The notes beneath the pieces are model-generated. The model was given only the letters and a program-made list of their open reading frames with translations, made no database searches and was not told where the DNA came from. The position numbers and the translations under genes are program-made. Source: Mycoplasmopsis agassizii (GTDB lineage Bacteria; Bacillota_I; Bacilli_A; Mycoplasmatales; Metamycoplasmataceae). From it: a stretch of DNA of 56,701 nucleotides. Shown here piece by piece: positions 1 to 9,718 of this stretch; the first letter of the stretch is position 1; every line of letters begins with the position of its first letter. The stretch covers positions 1 to 56,701 of the forward strand of contig NZ_NQNY01000007.1 of NCBI RefSeq assembly GCF_002276225.1, written 5' to 3'.

Positions 1-42
1 AATAATAAAAATGAACTTTCGAATGAAAGTCCATTAAAATAA
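1..42 (+). CDS. C-terminal end of an upstream gene (partial)
   Basis: Frame 1 is open from the window edge for 13 codons (NNKNELSNESPLK) and stops at TAA 40-42. A plus-strand terminator hairpin follows at 79-110, as expected just after a gene. The fragment is too short to identify, and it could be chance. Confidence 0.35.
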   Translation, partial: NNKNELSNESPLK

Positions 43-78
43 AAATGTAAGAGTTGCAGTTATTAGAACACTCTAGGA

Positions 79-110
79 AAATCTAACAGCCAAAAACTGC
101 TAGATTTTTT
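79..110 (+). terminator. Terminator hairpin
   Basis: Stem AAATCTA.CAG / CTG.TAGATTT (79-89 with 97-107, one internal mismatch, seven-base loop) followed by a T run to 110. It fits the end of the plus-strand gene that leaves the window and may also stop the minus-strand pheS-pheT-rpiB operon. Confidence 0.65.
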
Positions 111-114
111 GTAT

Positions 115-513
115 TTATTGCTTCTCTAATTCATCTAAAGCATCAATAAAATTTTTTAAATTATGGGTTTTTCCACCCAAAGTAATGATTTTTGGTTTTT
201 CAGTTTGAATAGATGTTTTGATTTCTGTTTCATTAGTCTTAATATTTAAAACATTTTCAACTTTTTGTTCAGTTAAATACTCTAAAACACCACGTCCTGA
301 GCCACAAACTCCAACACCAAAAATGATGTCTTCGTCCTTCATAGCATCTTTCATTTTAGTTGCTAAGGTTGTGTATGAATTAACTCGATCTTCATTTGGA
401 TATGAACCTAAATCAACCACCTCATAATCACGTTTTTCTAGTTCATCAATAATTTCTTTTTTTAGTTCTAAACCTTGAGAAATATTACCGATGATGATTT
501 TCTTTTTTGCCAT
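115..513 (-). CDS. RpiB/LacA/LacB family sugar-phosphate isomerase-like protein
   Basis: 132 aa, close to the usual 140-150 aa of ribose-5-phosphate isomerase B, which interconverts ribulose 5-phosphate and ribose 5-phosphate in the cytoplasm. The family Cys motif is visible as GVGVCGSGRG (Cys70), and LGGK near residue 113 resembles the C-terminal phosphate-binding part. The N-terminal active-site motif DHAG is not present: residues 10-14 read NISQG. The gene follows pheT after 9 nt, with TAGGAG before the ATG, so it is the last gene of the pheS-pheT operon. Family membership is likely; isomerase activity is uncertain. Confidence 0.7.
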   Translation of the reverse strand: MAKKKIIIGNISQGLELKKEIIDELEKRDYEVVDLGSYPNEDRVNSYTTLATKMKDAMKDEDIIFGVGVCGSGRGVLEYLTEQKVENVLNIKTNETEIKTSIQTEKPKIITLGGKTHNLKNFIDALDELEKQ

Positions 514-522
514 AAAATACTC

Positions 523-2676
523 CTAATTTGTTTTTAAAAGAAGACTTGAATAATCTTCTTCACTATATATTCTAACAGTAATTATTTTTTTACCTTCTTT
601 TTCAAATTCACTAATTATTTTATAGTCAAAGATTTTTTCTAAACTTGTAATCTTAGTTTCAATAACTTTTGAATTTTGATTTAATTCTAATTCAAAATTG
701 ACATCATAAACTTTTAATTGCTTGCTTAGATCAAAGCTATTTTTTGAATATTTTTTTGGAGTAATTTCATCAATTAAAATTTCAGCAATGACAACATCAT
801 ATTCACTAATTGAAGCATCTAATCTAGCAATATAACCAACAACTTTATTATTTGATTTAATAATCAAGTTTTCTATTTTATTTGCAAAATCAAGAACATC
901 TTTTTGATGCTCAAAAACTAAATCATAATTTCTAAAAATTCTGATTAAGTCATTTTTTAATTTTAAAAAACTAGATTGATTTGAAGCTAAAGCCATAACT
1001 CTTTTTGAGTTATTTACAATTCCTATTTCAAAAATTGAAACGTTATCCATTTTTCTTTTTACATTGTAATCTATGACACCTAAAAAGGAACTTATTAATG
1101 AGTTTCTAACTACTTCTCTTTCTTTAGAAACAAAGGTTTGTAAAACCATCTCTTTTGTAAATTTGAATGGATTAAAAATATTTTTTTCTTTTGAAATTAA
1201 CGAGTATGTTTTAACTTCTTGATAGCCAAGTGAAGGAACAACATCTAGGAAATTATCAATATCTTCTTGAATGCTGAAAGGTGCCACTTTTGGGGCATTT
1301 GCGACAATTTTTTCATACCCGTAAAATCTTAAAATCTCTTCAACCATGTCTTGAGTATTTTCAATATCATGGCGGTAAGTTGGAATTATAACTTCATTAT
1401 TTTTAAATTCAAAACCTAAAATTTCTAATGATTTAATTGCATCTTTAAAATCATATTTTTGATTATCTGAAAGATAATAATAAACATCTTCAATTTTGAA
1501 TTTTAATGACTTATTTTTGAGTTCTAAATTTTCAGAAATAAGAACATCATTATTAAATTTATTAGCAACAAAAATAATTGCTAAGTTCATGGTTCCTTTT
1601 GAAATTTCTTTAGCAGACTGGCGACCAGCATTTGATTCAAGCTTAATTGTATTCATACTTTTTCTAATTGCTTTATTGTCAAAAATTCCAAATTCAAAAA
1701 TGTAATTATGCCCTTTACTTTCCTTAACAGAAAATTTCTCAATTCCCATAACACCAGCTAAAGAAATAACATCATTATTATTTTTAATTACTAAAGTATT
1801 ATCTAATTTAACTTCCTTATTTCCTAAAATTTCAACCTTGTCATTACTATTAGAAATATTTACATTTTGAAGATCTTTTTCGTAGTACACATGAGTTGGC
1901 ATTCCTGTCATAATTAAAGATAGGTTTGTTAAATCAACAACATCATTAATTGATTTAATATTATTTTTAGCTAATAAAATTTGCTCTTCAATTGTGATTC
2001 CAAATTTATCTTTTGTTTTTAATAAAACAAAATTTTCAACTTCATTTTTAGTTACTTTTAAGTTTTTATTTAATTCATATTTATTTGAACTATTTTCAAG
2101 TTTTTGATTAACTTGAAAATATGCCCTAAGTTCTTGAGCCATTACTAAATATGAATTTGCATCGCTACGATTTGTAAGAATTTTAATGTCAATAATTTGA
2201 TCATCTAATTTGTAATATTTAATAGGATCTAAGTTTAAATCAATCTTATCAATTAATAAGATTCCGTTTTTATGTTCTTCTCTAGCAAGCGTATCATTAG
2301 GGATTAATTCTGCAAAAGAAACCATCATTCCTTCTGAAACAATCCCCTTCATTTTTCTTGCTTCAATGGTTGTACCTTTTAATTTTGATCCAGGTACAAA
2401 AGCCATTAAGTAGGCACCATCTACAACATTTTTTGCAGCTGTTTGAATAATTCTGACTTGGTCATTAAATTGCACTTCACAAACTGTTAAATTGTCACCT
2501 TCAGGATTTTTATAGGTTTTCAAAACGTGTCCAAATTTAATGCCTTCAACATTTTGAAAACTACTAATTGACTCCACTTCAAAACCAATGCTGTTAATTG
2601 CTTTGCTAACATCTTCAATTGTTACAGAATTATCTAAACCTGCAAGTTCTTTTAATTTTAAATACGAAAATAACAT
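523..2676 (-). CDS. pheT: Phenylalanyl-tRNA synthetase beta subunit
   Basis: 717 aa, shorter than the roughly 800 aa usual in bacteria. It pairs with PheS to charge tRNA-Phe. Domains in order: N-terminal part plus OB-fold/EMAP-like tRNA-binding region (about 40-150), B3/B4 editing domain (about 200-380), B5 domain with IIPTYRHDIENTQDMVEEIL (about 430-450), a catalytic-like core and a short FDX-ACB-like tail (about 620-715). In the editing region the usual GVMGG reads GVMGI (around residue 310) and the T(D/E)ASxRFE(R/K)G segment reads SNAGRQSAKEISKG, so the proofreading site looks degenerate. AGGAG lies just before the ATG, at the pheS stop (7-nt gap). Confidence 0.96.
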   Translation of the reverse strand: MLFSYLKLKELAGLDNSVTIEDVSKAINSIGFEVESISSFQNVEGIKFGHVLKTYKNPEGDNLTVCEVQFNDQVRIIQTAAKNVVDGAYLMAFVPGSKLKGTTIEARKMKGIVSEGMMVSFAELIPNDTLAREEHKNGILLIDKIDLNLDPIKYYKLDDQIIDIKILTNRSDANSYLVMAQELRAYFQVNQKLENSSNKYELNKNLKVTKNEVENFVLLKTKDKFGITIEEQILLAKNNIKSINDVVDLTNLSLIMTGMPTHVYYEKDLQNVNISNSNDKVEILGNKEVKLDNTLVIKNNNDVISLAGVMGIEKFSVKESKGHNYIFEFGIFDNKAIRKSMNTIKLESNAGRQSAKEISKGTMNLAIIFVANKFNNDVLISENLELKNKSLKFKIEDVYYYLSDNQKYDFKDAIKSLEILGFEFKNNEVIIPTYRHDIENTQDMVEEILRFYGYEKIVANAPKVAPFSIQEDIDNFLDVVPSLGYQEVKTYSLISKEKNIFNPFKFTKEMVLQTFVSKEREVVRNSLISSFLGVIDYNVKRKMDNVSIFEIGIVNNSKRVMALASNQSSFLKLKNDLIRIFRNYDLVFEHQKDVLDFANKIENLIIKSNNKVVGYIARLDASISEYDVVIAEILIDEITPKKYSKNSFDLSKQLKVYDVNFELELNQNSKVIETKITSLEKIFDYKIISEFEKEGKKIITVRIYSEEDYSSLLLKTN

Positions 2677-2683
2677 ATCGCTC

Positions 2684-3631
2684 CTAGAAGTTTTTTAAAA
2701 ACCTTAAATCATTATTATATAAGTCTCTGATGTCTTCGATTTTGTACTTAATCATTGCTAAACGTTCAAGTCCTACACCTGCAGCAAAAGCGTTCATGCC
2801 GTTTGTATAGCCTGCATATTTCATTACGTTAGGATGAATAATTCCTGAACCTAAAACTTCAATTCAGCGACCTTCATAAAACATATCTACTTCACAAGAA
2901 GGCTCTGTAAAAGGAAAAAATGAAGGTCTTAATCTGATCTCAACTTCTTCTTCAATTACATAAGATAAAAAGCCTTTTAAAGTGTAAATTAATTCATTAA
3001 AAGTAACGTGTCCTACTGATATAAAATCACATTGACTAAATTGATGTGAATGAGTTTGATCATCACTATCATTACGATAAACTGCACCAATTGTAAAGTG
3101 AGAAAATGCCTTGTTTTTATTCTTTCTTAATTCATTTGCACTTCATCCTGTATTGTGAGTTCTTAATAAAGTTTTTTCATCAAAGTATAAAGAATCTTGC
3201 ATTTCTCTTGCAGGATGCATTTGGGGAATATTTAAGGCTTCAAAATTAAGTTCATCACTAATAATTTCTTTTGCACTTTTATCATCTGTGTAATATCCAT
3301 TTTGCATAAATCATTGTCGCATTCTTTTTGCAATTAAACTGATTGGATGATTACCATAATAAAGTCCATTATCAGCAAAAATATCACTTTGATATTTTTG
3401 ATTTCTCAGAGTAATATTATGCACTCTAATTTGTTCTTCAATTTCTAAATAAATTGCTTCATATTTTTTATTAGCTTCTTGAAGTAATTTACCTTGTACT
3501 GCTTTTTCATTATTAGGTGCATTTCTTAAACTTAATTTTAATTTTCCTAATTCACCTTCAGCAGAATTGACACTTGCTTTGAATTGTTTTAATTCTTCAA
3601 GTGTAACTATATCTTTATATTTTTCTTTCAT
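2684..3631 (-). CDS. pheS: Phenylalanyl-tRNA synthetase alpha subunit
   Basis: 315 aa when TGA is read as Trp; the frame runs from ATG 3631 (AGGAG just upstream) to TAG 2684-2686. This is the catalytic class II subunit that activates phenylalanine. Visible family motifs: HPAREM, the TEPSCEVD segment of motif 2/3, and GVGLERLAM near the C-terminus; the N-terminus is the helical tRNA-binding arm. First gene of the pheS-pheT-rpiB-like unit. Confidence 0.96.
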
Positions 3632-3720
3632 AAAACTCCTTGCTTATTTGAAATTAATAATATATTTTATTTTTGTTTTTAAACAAAATGAATTTGTTTT
3701 TTTATTTAAAAAACTTTTTA

Positions 3721-3743
3721 TTTTTGATTTCATAAATCAAAAA
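3721..3743 (-). terminator. Perfect 10-bp hairpin after def
   Basis: TTTTTGATTT (3721-3730) pairs exactly with AAATCAAAAA (3734-3743) across a 3-nt loop, six bases past the def stop. It has no clean U tract, so it may be a weak terminator or a 3'-end stabiliser. Confidence 0.4.
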
Positions 3744-3748
3744 TTATT

Positions 3749-4300
3749 TTATAAAAGTTCGACACCTTCATCATTTCATAATCTTTTTTTATCGATATGA
3801 TCGATAAATAATTTTCCATCAAGATGATCTAATTCATGTTGGAAAACAATGGCAACATAACCTTCAACTTCAAAGTCGTAAAGTCCATTCATAAAATATG
3901 AATATGCTTGCACTTTTATTTTTCTACTTCTTCTAATTAGTCCCTCTTGATTTGGATGTTTTTCATTAACACTTAAACATCCTTCACCTGTATGTAAAGC
4001 TTGCAAATCAATTGATTTTTCTAAAACCACTGGATTAATTAAAACATCCCTAAAATAGGGGTTTTTAGGATCAGAATCATTTGGAACATTAACGTAAAAC
4101 ATTCTTTTTAAAATTCCATATTGTACAGCAGCAACACCTACTCCTGGGCGATATTTTGTCCCTTCAGTTTGGCTGTTATCAATATGTCTGATCATTCTTT
4201 CTGCAAGTTTGTTATTAGCTTCATTAAGTGGTCAAGTAACTTCTTTTGAAATTTGCCTTAAACGCTTATCTGGTAGTTCAATAATATTTACTAGTTTCAT
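3749..4300 (-). CDS. def: Peptide deformylase
   Basis: 183 aa; two Trp TGA codons are read through, one near the N-terminus and one nine codons before the TAA. The enzyme removes the formyl group from nascent proteins with a metal held by one Cys and two His. Motifs: GVGVAAVQ (usual GxGLAAPQ, with Pro replaced by Val), EGCLS with the Cys ligand, and QHELDH with the His ligands and catalytic Glu. The ATG at 4300 gives the full N-terminal helix; no Shine-Dalgarno is present and a TATAAT sits 7 nt upstream, so the mRNA is probably leaderless. Divergent from rsmD. Confidence 0.95.
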
Positions 4301-4307
4301 AAAAATT

Positions 4308-4313
4308 ATTATA
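4308..4313 (-). promoter_or_regulatory. -10 box of a probable leaderless def transcript
   Basis: TATAAT on the minus strand followed by AATTTTT (7 nt) and then the def ATG. There is no ribosome-binding site between them. Confidence 0.6.
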
Positions 4314-4403
4314 AATAAGTTTTTATATCTTAAGCAATTTTATTTTGAAATATCTTGAATATTTTTTAATTAGATAAAGCTAATTAAAAAGCCCAAAAGA
4401 AAG

Positions 4404-4409
4404 TAAAAT
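4404..4409 (+). promoter_or_regulatory. -10-like box 7 nt before rsmD
   Basis: TAAAAT, then ATAAAAC (7 nt), then the ATG at 4417, with no Shine-Dalgarno in between. Same layout as the other leaderless candidates. Confidence 0.45.
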
Positions 4410-4416
4410 ATAAAAC

Positions 4417-4980
4417 ATGTTAAGAATTATTGCAGGAAAATATCGCTCTCGAAAAATCGAAGCACCTCCTTATGAAATTACTAGACCAACAGGTGACAGA
4501 ATGCGTGAAGCGACATTTTCAAAAATCCAAGCGAAGTTACCTGGAAAAATATTTTTAGATCTTTTTTCAGGTTCAGGTGCAAATCCAATTGAAGCAGTTA
4601 GTCGTAATGCAATGAAGGCAATTGCTGTTGAAAAAAATAAAATTGCTTTTTCTATTTTGCAAGATAATGTCAATAAATTAGGAATTAATAATATTGATCT
4701 TTATCATACTGATGCACTAAGTTTTTTAAGAATGAAAAGAGGAATTAAGGTTGATTTTATTTATTTAGATCCACCTTTTAAAGATGTTGAATTATTGAAT
4801 CAAGTTTTAGAAACAATTATTGAATTTGATTTTTTAAATAAAAACGGCATGGTGATAATTGAAACAATTGAAAATGAATTATTAAAAATACCTGACAAAT
4901 ATGTCGTTATCAATTCAAAAAGAGACATCAAAACTTACTCAAATTCTAAGGTTATGATCTTCTTACATTTGAATAATTAA
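4417..4980 (+). CDS. rsmD: 16S rRNA (guanine966-N2)-methyltransferase
   Basis: 187 aa, normal for RsmD, which methylates G966 of 16S rRNA during small-subunit assembly using S-adenosylmethionine. Visible: N-terminal MLRIIAGKYRSRKI, the TRPTGDRMREATFSKIQ segment, the SAM-binding motif LDLFSGSGANPIEA (about 49-62), and the catalytic YLDPPF (about 118-123). Divergent from def and ended by the terminator at about 5002-5037. Confidence 0.95.
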   Translation: MLRIIAGKYRSRKIEAPPYEITRPTGDRMREATFSKIQAKLPGKIFLDLFSGSGANPIEAVSRNAMKAIAVEKNKIAFSILQDNVNKLGINNIDLYHTDALSFLRMKRGIKVDFIYLDPPFKDVELLNQVLETIIEFDFLNKNGMVIIETIENELLKIPDKYVVINSKRDIKTYSNSKVMIFLHLNN

Positions 4981-5001
4981 TTATTCAAATTAAGACAAAT
5001 A

Positions 5002-5037
5002 AAATAAGCACGAAAATGAAATCGTGCTTATTTTTTT
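5002..5037 (+). terminator. Terminator after rsmD
   Basis: AAATAAGCACGA / TCGTGCTTATTT stem with an 8-nt loop and a run of seven T. It lies between convergent rsmD and secDF and may serve both. Confidence 0.75.
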
Positions 5038-5059
5038 GTGCAATTTTTAATGCTTAAAA

Positions 5060-7651
5060 TTAAGCATTAAAATCGTTAAATCCAGAGAAAACTTGTTCTT
5101 CAACTTTTCCTGAACTTCAGAAATTATTAAGTTCTCTTCTTCTAATTCCTTTTTGTCTTCAGTTCTCAAAATGAGATCAAATATACATATAAGTAAAGTT
5201 AGAAGTATATAGAGAAATTCCTAAAGAAATAATAATTCCAATGCCTGCGTTGTAATCAATTACATTAGCAAAGGCACTAAAAACTACCATAATAACAACT
5301 AACAAGAAAGTAACAATTAATGATTTTTTAAAGTTTTCTTTAATTGATGTATTACTAATATTTCTAATAGTTAAACTATCCATTTTGACATTATAAAATT
5401 CATTGTAAATAACTGTTTTAACACGGTTAGCTAATGTTATTTTATCTGTGACTGAATAAACAAAGATAGTTACCACAGTTGCCATAAAGTAGTTATTAAT
5501 TTCTAATCTTGTGATTAAGAAGAAAGCAATTAATAATGCAATATCTATCACATTTGTTAAGATTAAAGCTAGTGCAAAGGTTCATCTTAAACGAATAAAT
5601 GAGTAACCAAAAACAACTGCAAAAGCAATTCCTAAAGTAATTGCAATATTAGTTAAATTAGTTTGTGCTTCTAATAAAGTAACCTGAGAAGAATTTAAAA
5701 TTAAATTCGAAACAGCATTAGTATTAACTAGATTGTCTAAAACAGTTAAATTCTCTGCAGAAATTAAGTTTTTAGTTTTAATGACAACTGCATAAGTTAA
5801 GCCGTTAGTATTTGTTGCAAAACTTTGAATTTCACTTGGGTTAAAAATATTCAAGGCTCTGATTTCGCTTACTAGTTGATTAGCAGATGTTTGTTCAAAA
5901 ACTAAATTCATCGCGCTATCACGCTGGATTACAATATTTGTTCCACCACTAAAATCTAATGAGCGATTAAATGGTGTTGCAGCATCTTGGTTAACACCTG
6001 CAATTGCTGCAAAAATAATTGCCCCAACTATTAATAAAATAACGATTGCTAGATTAAATCATTTTGCATTTTTTAAATAGTTAAAGGAAACTATTTTTTT
6101 CAAAAATTTTGAATTAGTTGTTTTCTCAGTTTTCTTCCTAATTCCTAATAAGTGTAATTTGTTTTCAAAATATTCACTATCAACGACTAACCTGGTTGCC
6201 ATTCTTGTTACTAAAACTGCGATCAGTAATGTAAAGATGATTGATAAAATCATCGTTAAACTGTAAGTTCTAATTACTTTGAAACCAAAGTAAAATAGAA
6301 CTGCAGCAATAATTATGGCAATTAAATTGTAGTCAAGTAGACTTAAGAAGATATTCGAAGCACTCGTTTTATAAGCCTTCTTGAGTGTATCCCCCGTGCC
6401 GACTTGCTGTTTGATTTTTTCAAAGAGCATAATACTTGTTGATAAAGCCATTGCACTTCCAACTAGTAGTCCAATAATTGAAGCTTCGCTTCATTCTCCA
6501 TTTAACGCTGTAAAAACAGCCATCGTTACAAATAAGAATAAAGCAGTTGCAATCATGGCAATTACACCTAGCACTCCATAGTTTAAAACCATAAAAACAG
6601 CGACTAAACTAAAGGCTATAATCAAAGCATATTTAACATTATTAAAAGCATCTGACCCGTTTAAAGCATTAATAAATTGCTGTGAAATTTTTTCTAAAGA
6701 GTAATTAACTGTTGAAGCGTTAATGTCAAAAGCTCATTGCTTTGCCACTGTTGCAGTCATTGCTGCATTAATTAATAAGTTAGTTGAATTTTCAAAATTA
6801 GTAATTTCTTTAGTTGCAATTAAATATGAACTAGCATCAATTTCAACTTGTTTCAAACTATTATTAACGGTAGCGTTATTAATAGTTGAAGTTGGGCTAT
6901 TCTTAACAAAAGCAAAGTTGTAAGGGTTATAGTTAACGCTTGCAAACGATGCTTGATTTTGGCTTAAATTTGCTTGTCTGACAAATTCTTCTAAGTTAAA
7001 TCAAAAGACAACATTTTTATTAGTTGTATCTTGCATTTTAGTTAAAGTAATTTGGGTTCACTGAGTAGCAGCAGTTGATGATTCAAATTCTGCAATAATA
7101 TTGGTTGTTCCATCATTTGCTAATTGTGTGGTTGCTGATGAAGCTTTGATTGGCACTTGATAGCGACTTCATTCGATTTCACTAGGATTTTGATAATCTA
7201 ATTTTGTTAAACTAGAATTTGCTTGTCCATCAATAAAAAGTGGCACTCCATTTGTATCAGTCACTATAAAAGTTGGCTTATTAACAATTGTATTGGCAAA
7301 TAAAGTAAGCTCATCATTATTTGTAACTCGTGAATCAGTTGCTTCAATCACTCCATTACCTAGTAAGGAAATATTAACACCTGCTAAACCAGTTCCAGAA
7401 GTTAAACGGTCGTTTAAATTCTGAGCGATCGAAACACTTAATTCATTATCTGCTTTTTGTCCTTCGCTATCATAAGCCTGAGCAGTAACTTGTGCACCAC
7501 TACTATAATCAATTGAAGTTCTTGTATTATCTTTTAAATATAAAACTGATCCAAGGGTTACTATTAAGATTGAAGCTAATAATGAAAAGATTAATGTAAA
7601 AAATCTTCTGGGATTACTTCAGTGAAAAATTTTCTTGAAAAATTTCTTCAA
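5060..7651 (-). CDS. secDF: Fused protein-export membrane protein SecDF
   Basis: 863 aa with many Trp TGA codons. SecDF uses the proton gradient to help SecYEG/SecA export. An N-terminal membrane segment (about 15-37) is followed by a large extracytoplasmic P1 region, a block of SecD membrane helices (about 330-500), a short linker, then the SecF half with its hallmark SLDFSGGTNIVI (about 560) and a second block of helices. The start chosen is TTG at 7649-7651, with AAGGAG six bases upstream; a nearer ATG would remove the first helix. A promoter sits at 7699-7727. Confidence 0.92.
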
Positions 7652-7992
7652 AACTAACTCCTTGTTTTCTTAATTTGATATCAGTGATTTGTTTTTAAAT
7701 TATAGAGCACATAAAAAGATATAGCAAAAATTAAATAATAAAAAATAATTGAAAAATCAAGTTGTAAATTTGACCTTTCAATTACTGATTTTTGAGAGTA
7801 CGAAAACCTTTCTTTACCCTTTTTGGATAGAGAATTCTTCTTAAAAGTACAAAAACTAGTGTTTTTGATAGTTGAAAACTGCATCTAGAAGAAAATTCTG
7901 CTTTCTAGAAATCGTTTAGATAAAGAAAGTTTTAAACTTTTTGAGATGTTTTTGGAATAACTTTATAACTTAGTGAAGTTTTATAGACAAAT
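7652..7992. other. Intergenic stretch between ruvB and secDF
   Basis: It holds the secDF promoter and ribosome-binding site. A 67-codon minus-strand frame (7681-7884) overlaps that promoter and has no ribosome-binding site, so I do not call it. The inverted repeat TCTAGAA...TTCTAGA at about 7892-7914 could form a hairpin at the end of ruvB mRNA. No other gene is recognisable. Confidence 0.5.
7699..7727 (-). promoter_or_regulatory. secDF promoter
   Basis: On the minus strand: TTGCTA (-35, 7722-7727), 17-nt spacer, TATAAT (-10, 7699-7704). Transcription would start near 7692, about 40 nt before the TTG start of secDF. Confidence 0.6.
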
Positions 7993-8979
7993 TTATTGTT
8001 TAGAAATATTTCTTTCTAAGTATTTTTCTCCTTGTTGAGTAAGTTGGCGACCGCGAATTGTTTTATTAATTAGTTTAAAATTTAAAAGAGCTGGCTCAAT
8101 TTCTTGAGTAATACTTTCTTTTGAACTGTTTAAAAGACCTGCCAAAACATCTAGTGAAACATATTTATTTTTAAAACTTTCACTCAGTGTTTGTAAGTAT
8201 TTTAAATGCTCTTCATTCAGTCCAAATTCATAAAGACCTAAATAATCAAAAATCTTACTTAAGATTTTATGATTTAAATTTTCTAGTTTATTAAAGACTA
8301 CATAGTCTTTAATTCTTGCTAGCAAATTATTAGTAATTCTAGGTGTAAGCTGTGAATATTCTGCAATGTAATCGATATTGTTTTCATCCAAATCTATCTT
8401 AATAATTTTTGCATTATTCTTAATAATTTTTTTAATATCACTAAGTTGATAAGTAACCATTTTGCTTAAAAAGCCAAAACGATCACGTAGTGGTTTAGAA
8501 ATTATTTCTAATTTAGTAGTTGCTCCGATTAAAGTAAATGGTTTAACTTTCATTCTGACAACTTTTGAATTACTATCAACACCTAAAACAATATCGATTA
8601 CAAAATCCTCCATCACTGAATAGAGCATTTCTTCAATATTTTTAGGTAAAGAATGAATTTCATCAATAAAAAGAATTGTATTTTCTTCAATTGCTGTTAA
8701 AACACTCAATAAGGTTGCTTTTTTCTCAAATAAAGAACCCTGTGAGTAATAAATTTTCATGCCACTTTCTTTTGCAATCACATTTGCAAGTGTAGTTTTT
8801 CCTGAACCTGGTGCCCCATATAATAAAATATGGGGCAAGACTTTGTTTTGAATCTGGGAAGATCCAATCATAATTTTTAATGTATTTTTAATTTTTTCTT
8901 GACCAATATATTGTTTAAAAGATGTTGGTCTAATTTCTAAATTCTGGTGCTTGGCTAATTGCAACAATTGCTCTTTCAA
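7993..8979 (-). CDS. ruvB: Holliday junction branch-migration helicase RuvB
   Basis: 328 aa AAA+ motor that drives branch migration with RuvA. Visible: [15 protein letters not shown] near the N-terminus, Walker A GAPGSGKTT, Walker B FIDEIHSL, the RDRFG segment with the arginine finger, and a C-terminal winged-helix end with GRQLTQQGEKYL. The start is uncertain: the TTG at 8977-8979 lies inside ruvA and gives a 50-nt overlap, while GGAGG lies about 17 nt further upstream. Confidence 0.95.
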   Translation of the reverse strand: MKEQLLQLAKHQNLEIRPTSFKQYIGQEKIKNTLKIMIGSSQIQNKVLPHILLYGAPGSGKTTLANVIAKESGMKIYYSQGSLFEKKATLLSVLTAIEENTILFIDEIHSLPKNIEEMLYSVMEDFVIDIVLGVDSNSKVVRMKVKPFTLIGATTKLEIISKPLRDRFGFLSKMVTYQLSDIKKIIKNNAKIIKIDLDENNIDYIAEYSQLTPRITNNLLARIKDYVVFNKLENLNHKILSKIFDYLGLYEFGLNEEHLKYLQTLSESFKNKYVSLDVLAGLLNSSKESITQEIEPALLNFKLINKTIRGRQLTQQGEKYLERNISKQ

Positions 8980-9533
8980 TTAATTCTTCAAGGCTACCTC
9001 CTGCATCGATATGATCAAGGGCGTATTTGATTTGCCGTTTTTGATAACCTAAAACTTTTAATGAAGTTTCTAGTTCATTAATTTCTTGCTGCGAAGTAGT
9101 CATCACATTGATTTGTTCTCGAGCATTTTCTCGGTCAATCATTTTCAGCATTTTCTTTTCTAAAGTGAAAATAATTGTGTTTGCAACTTTAGCATTAACA
9201 TAGGGAATAACTGAAAGTAAGTCAATATTTTTCTCAACAATCATGGCTGCAACTTTTTCTCATCCTTCATTTAAAATTGAAAAAGCAATCTTAGGACCAA
9301 TGCCACTAATACTGATTAAATCAGCAAATAAAACCCTTTCACGAAAGGTTTTAAAACCATAAAGTTGTTCGCTATATTCAGTGCGATGCTCATAAATGTA
9401 CAACTTACTTGAAACATCAAGAGCTCATTTTGAATTAGGATTTACCTTAATTGAATAGGCGTTTTCTGCCGCTTCGTAAATAATATTTTCACCATTTTGG
9501 TGGACAATTTTGCCAAATTTATATAAAATCATA
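8930..9533 (-). CDS. ruvA: Holliday junction protein RuvA, with an apparent frameshift
   Basis: RuvA binds four-way junctions and loads RuvB. The natural start is ATG 9531-9533, after AAGGAAAAAT, and reads [18 protein letters not shown], a normal RuvA N-terminus. After about 18 codons that frame hits TTTTA and soon a stop, while the family sequence ([12 protein letters not shown]..., helix-hairpin-helix [15 protein letters not shown]-terminal ruvB-binding domain) continues in the next frame to TAG 8930-8932. Losing one T from the T4 run (about 9478-9481) would restore the full gene. As it stands, only a shorter protein could start at ATG 9496 (188 aa), lacking the first strands and without a ribosome-binding site. 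Real mutation or sequence error cannot be told apart here. Confidence 0.85.
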
Positions 9534-9565
9534 TTTTTCCTTATTTATTTTTATTTAAAGATCTT

Positions 9566-9588
9566 TGAGATAACCTCCCTTTATCTCA
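9566..9588. repeat. Hairpin in the ruvA leader with GGAGG/CCTCC in its loop
   Basis: TGAGATAA (9566-9573) and TTATCTCA (9581-9588) pair perfectly around CCTCCCT. On the ruvA (minus) transcript the loop shows AGGGAGG, a Shine-Dalgarno-like sequence with no start codon just downstream. Confidence 0.5.
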
Positions 9589-9667
9589 CCTTAGTAATAA
9601 AGAAAAATGACAAAGTGCAAAAAAGTGGCACTACTTTTTTGCTAGATTATTTTTGTAAATTCAAAAA

Positions 9668-9692
9668 TAAAAAAACAACCTTTTCAGGTTGC
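9668..9692 (-). terminator. Terminator of the tRNA cluster
   Basis: On the minus strand GCAACCTGAAAAGGTTG forms a short hairpin followed by seven or more T. It lies about 27 nt after tRNA-Leu. Confidence 0.75.
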
Positions 9693-9718
9693 TTTTGGTT
9701 TGGTCATTTTAAATGATA

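Noticed and set aside
7840-7880. Plus-strand sequence TTTTTGATAGTTGAAAACTG resembling an rRNA spacer
   Set aside because: The resemblance is from memory and short; no 16S, 23S or 5S sequence is nearby, so I do not call an rRNA remnant.
7681-7884. 67-codon minus-strand frame with a membrane-like segment
   Set aside because: It overlaps the secDF promoter, has no ribosome-binding site and no recognisable family.
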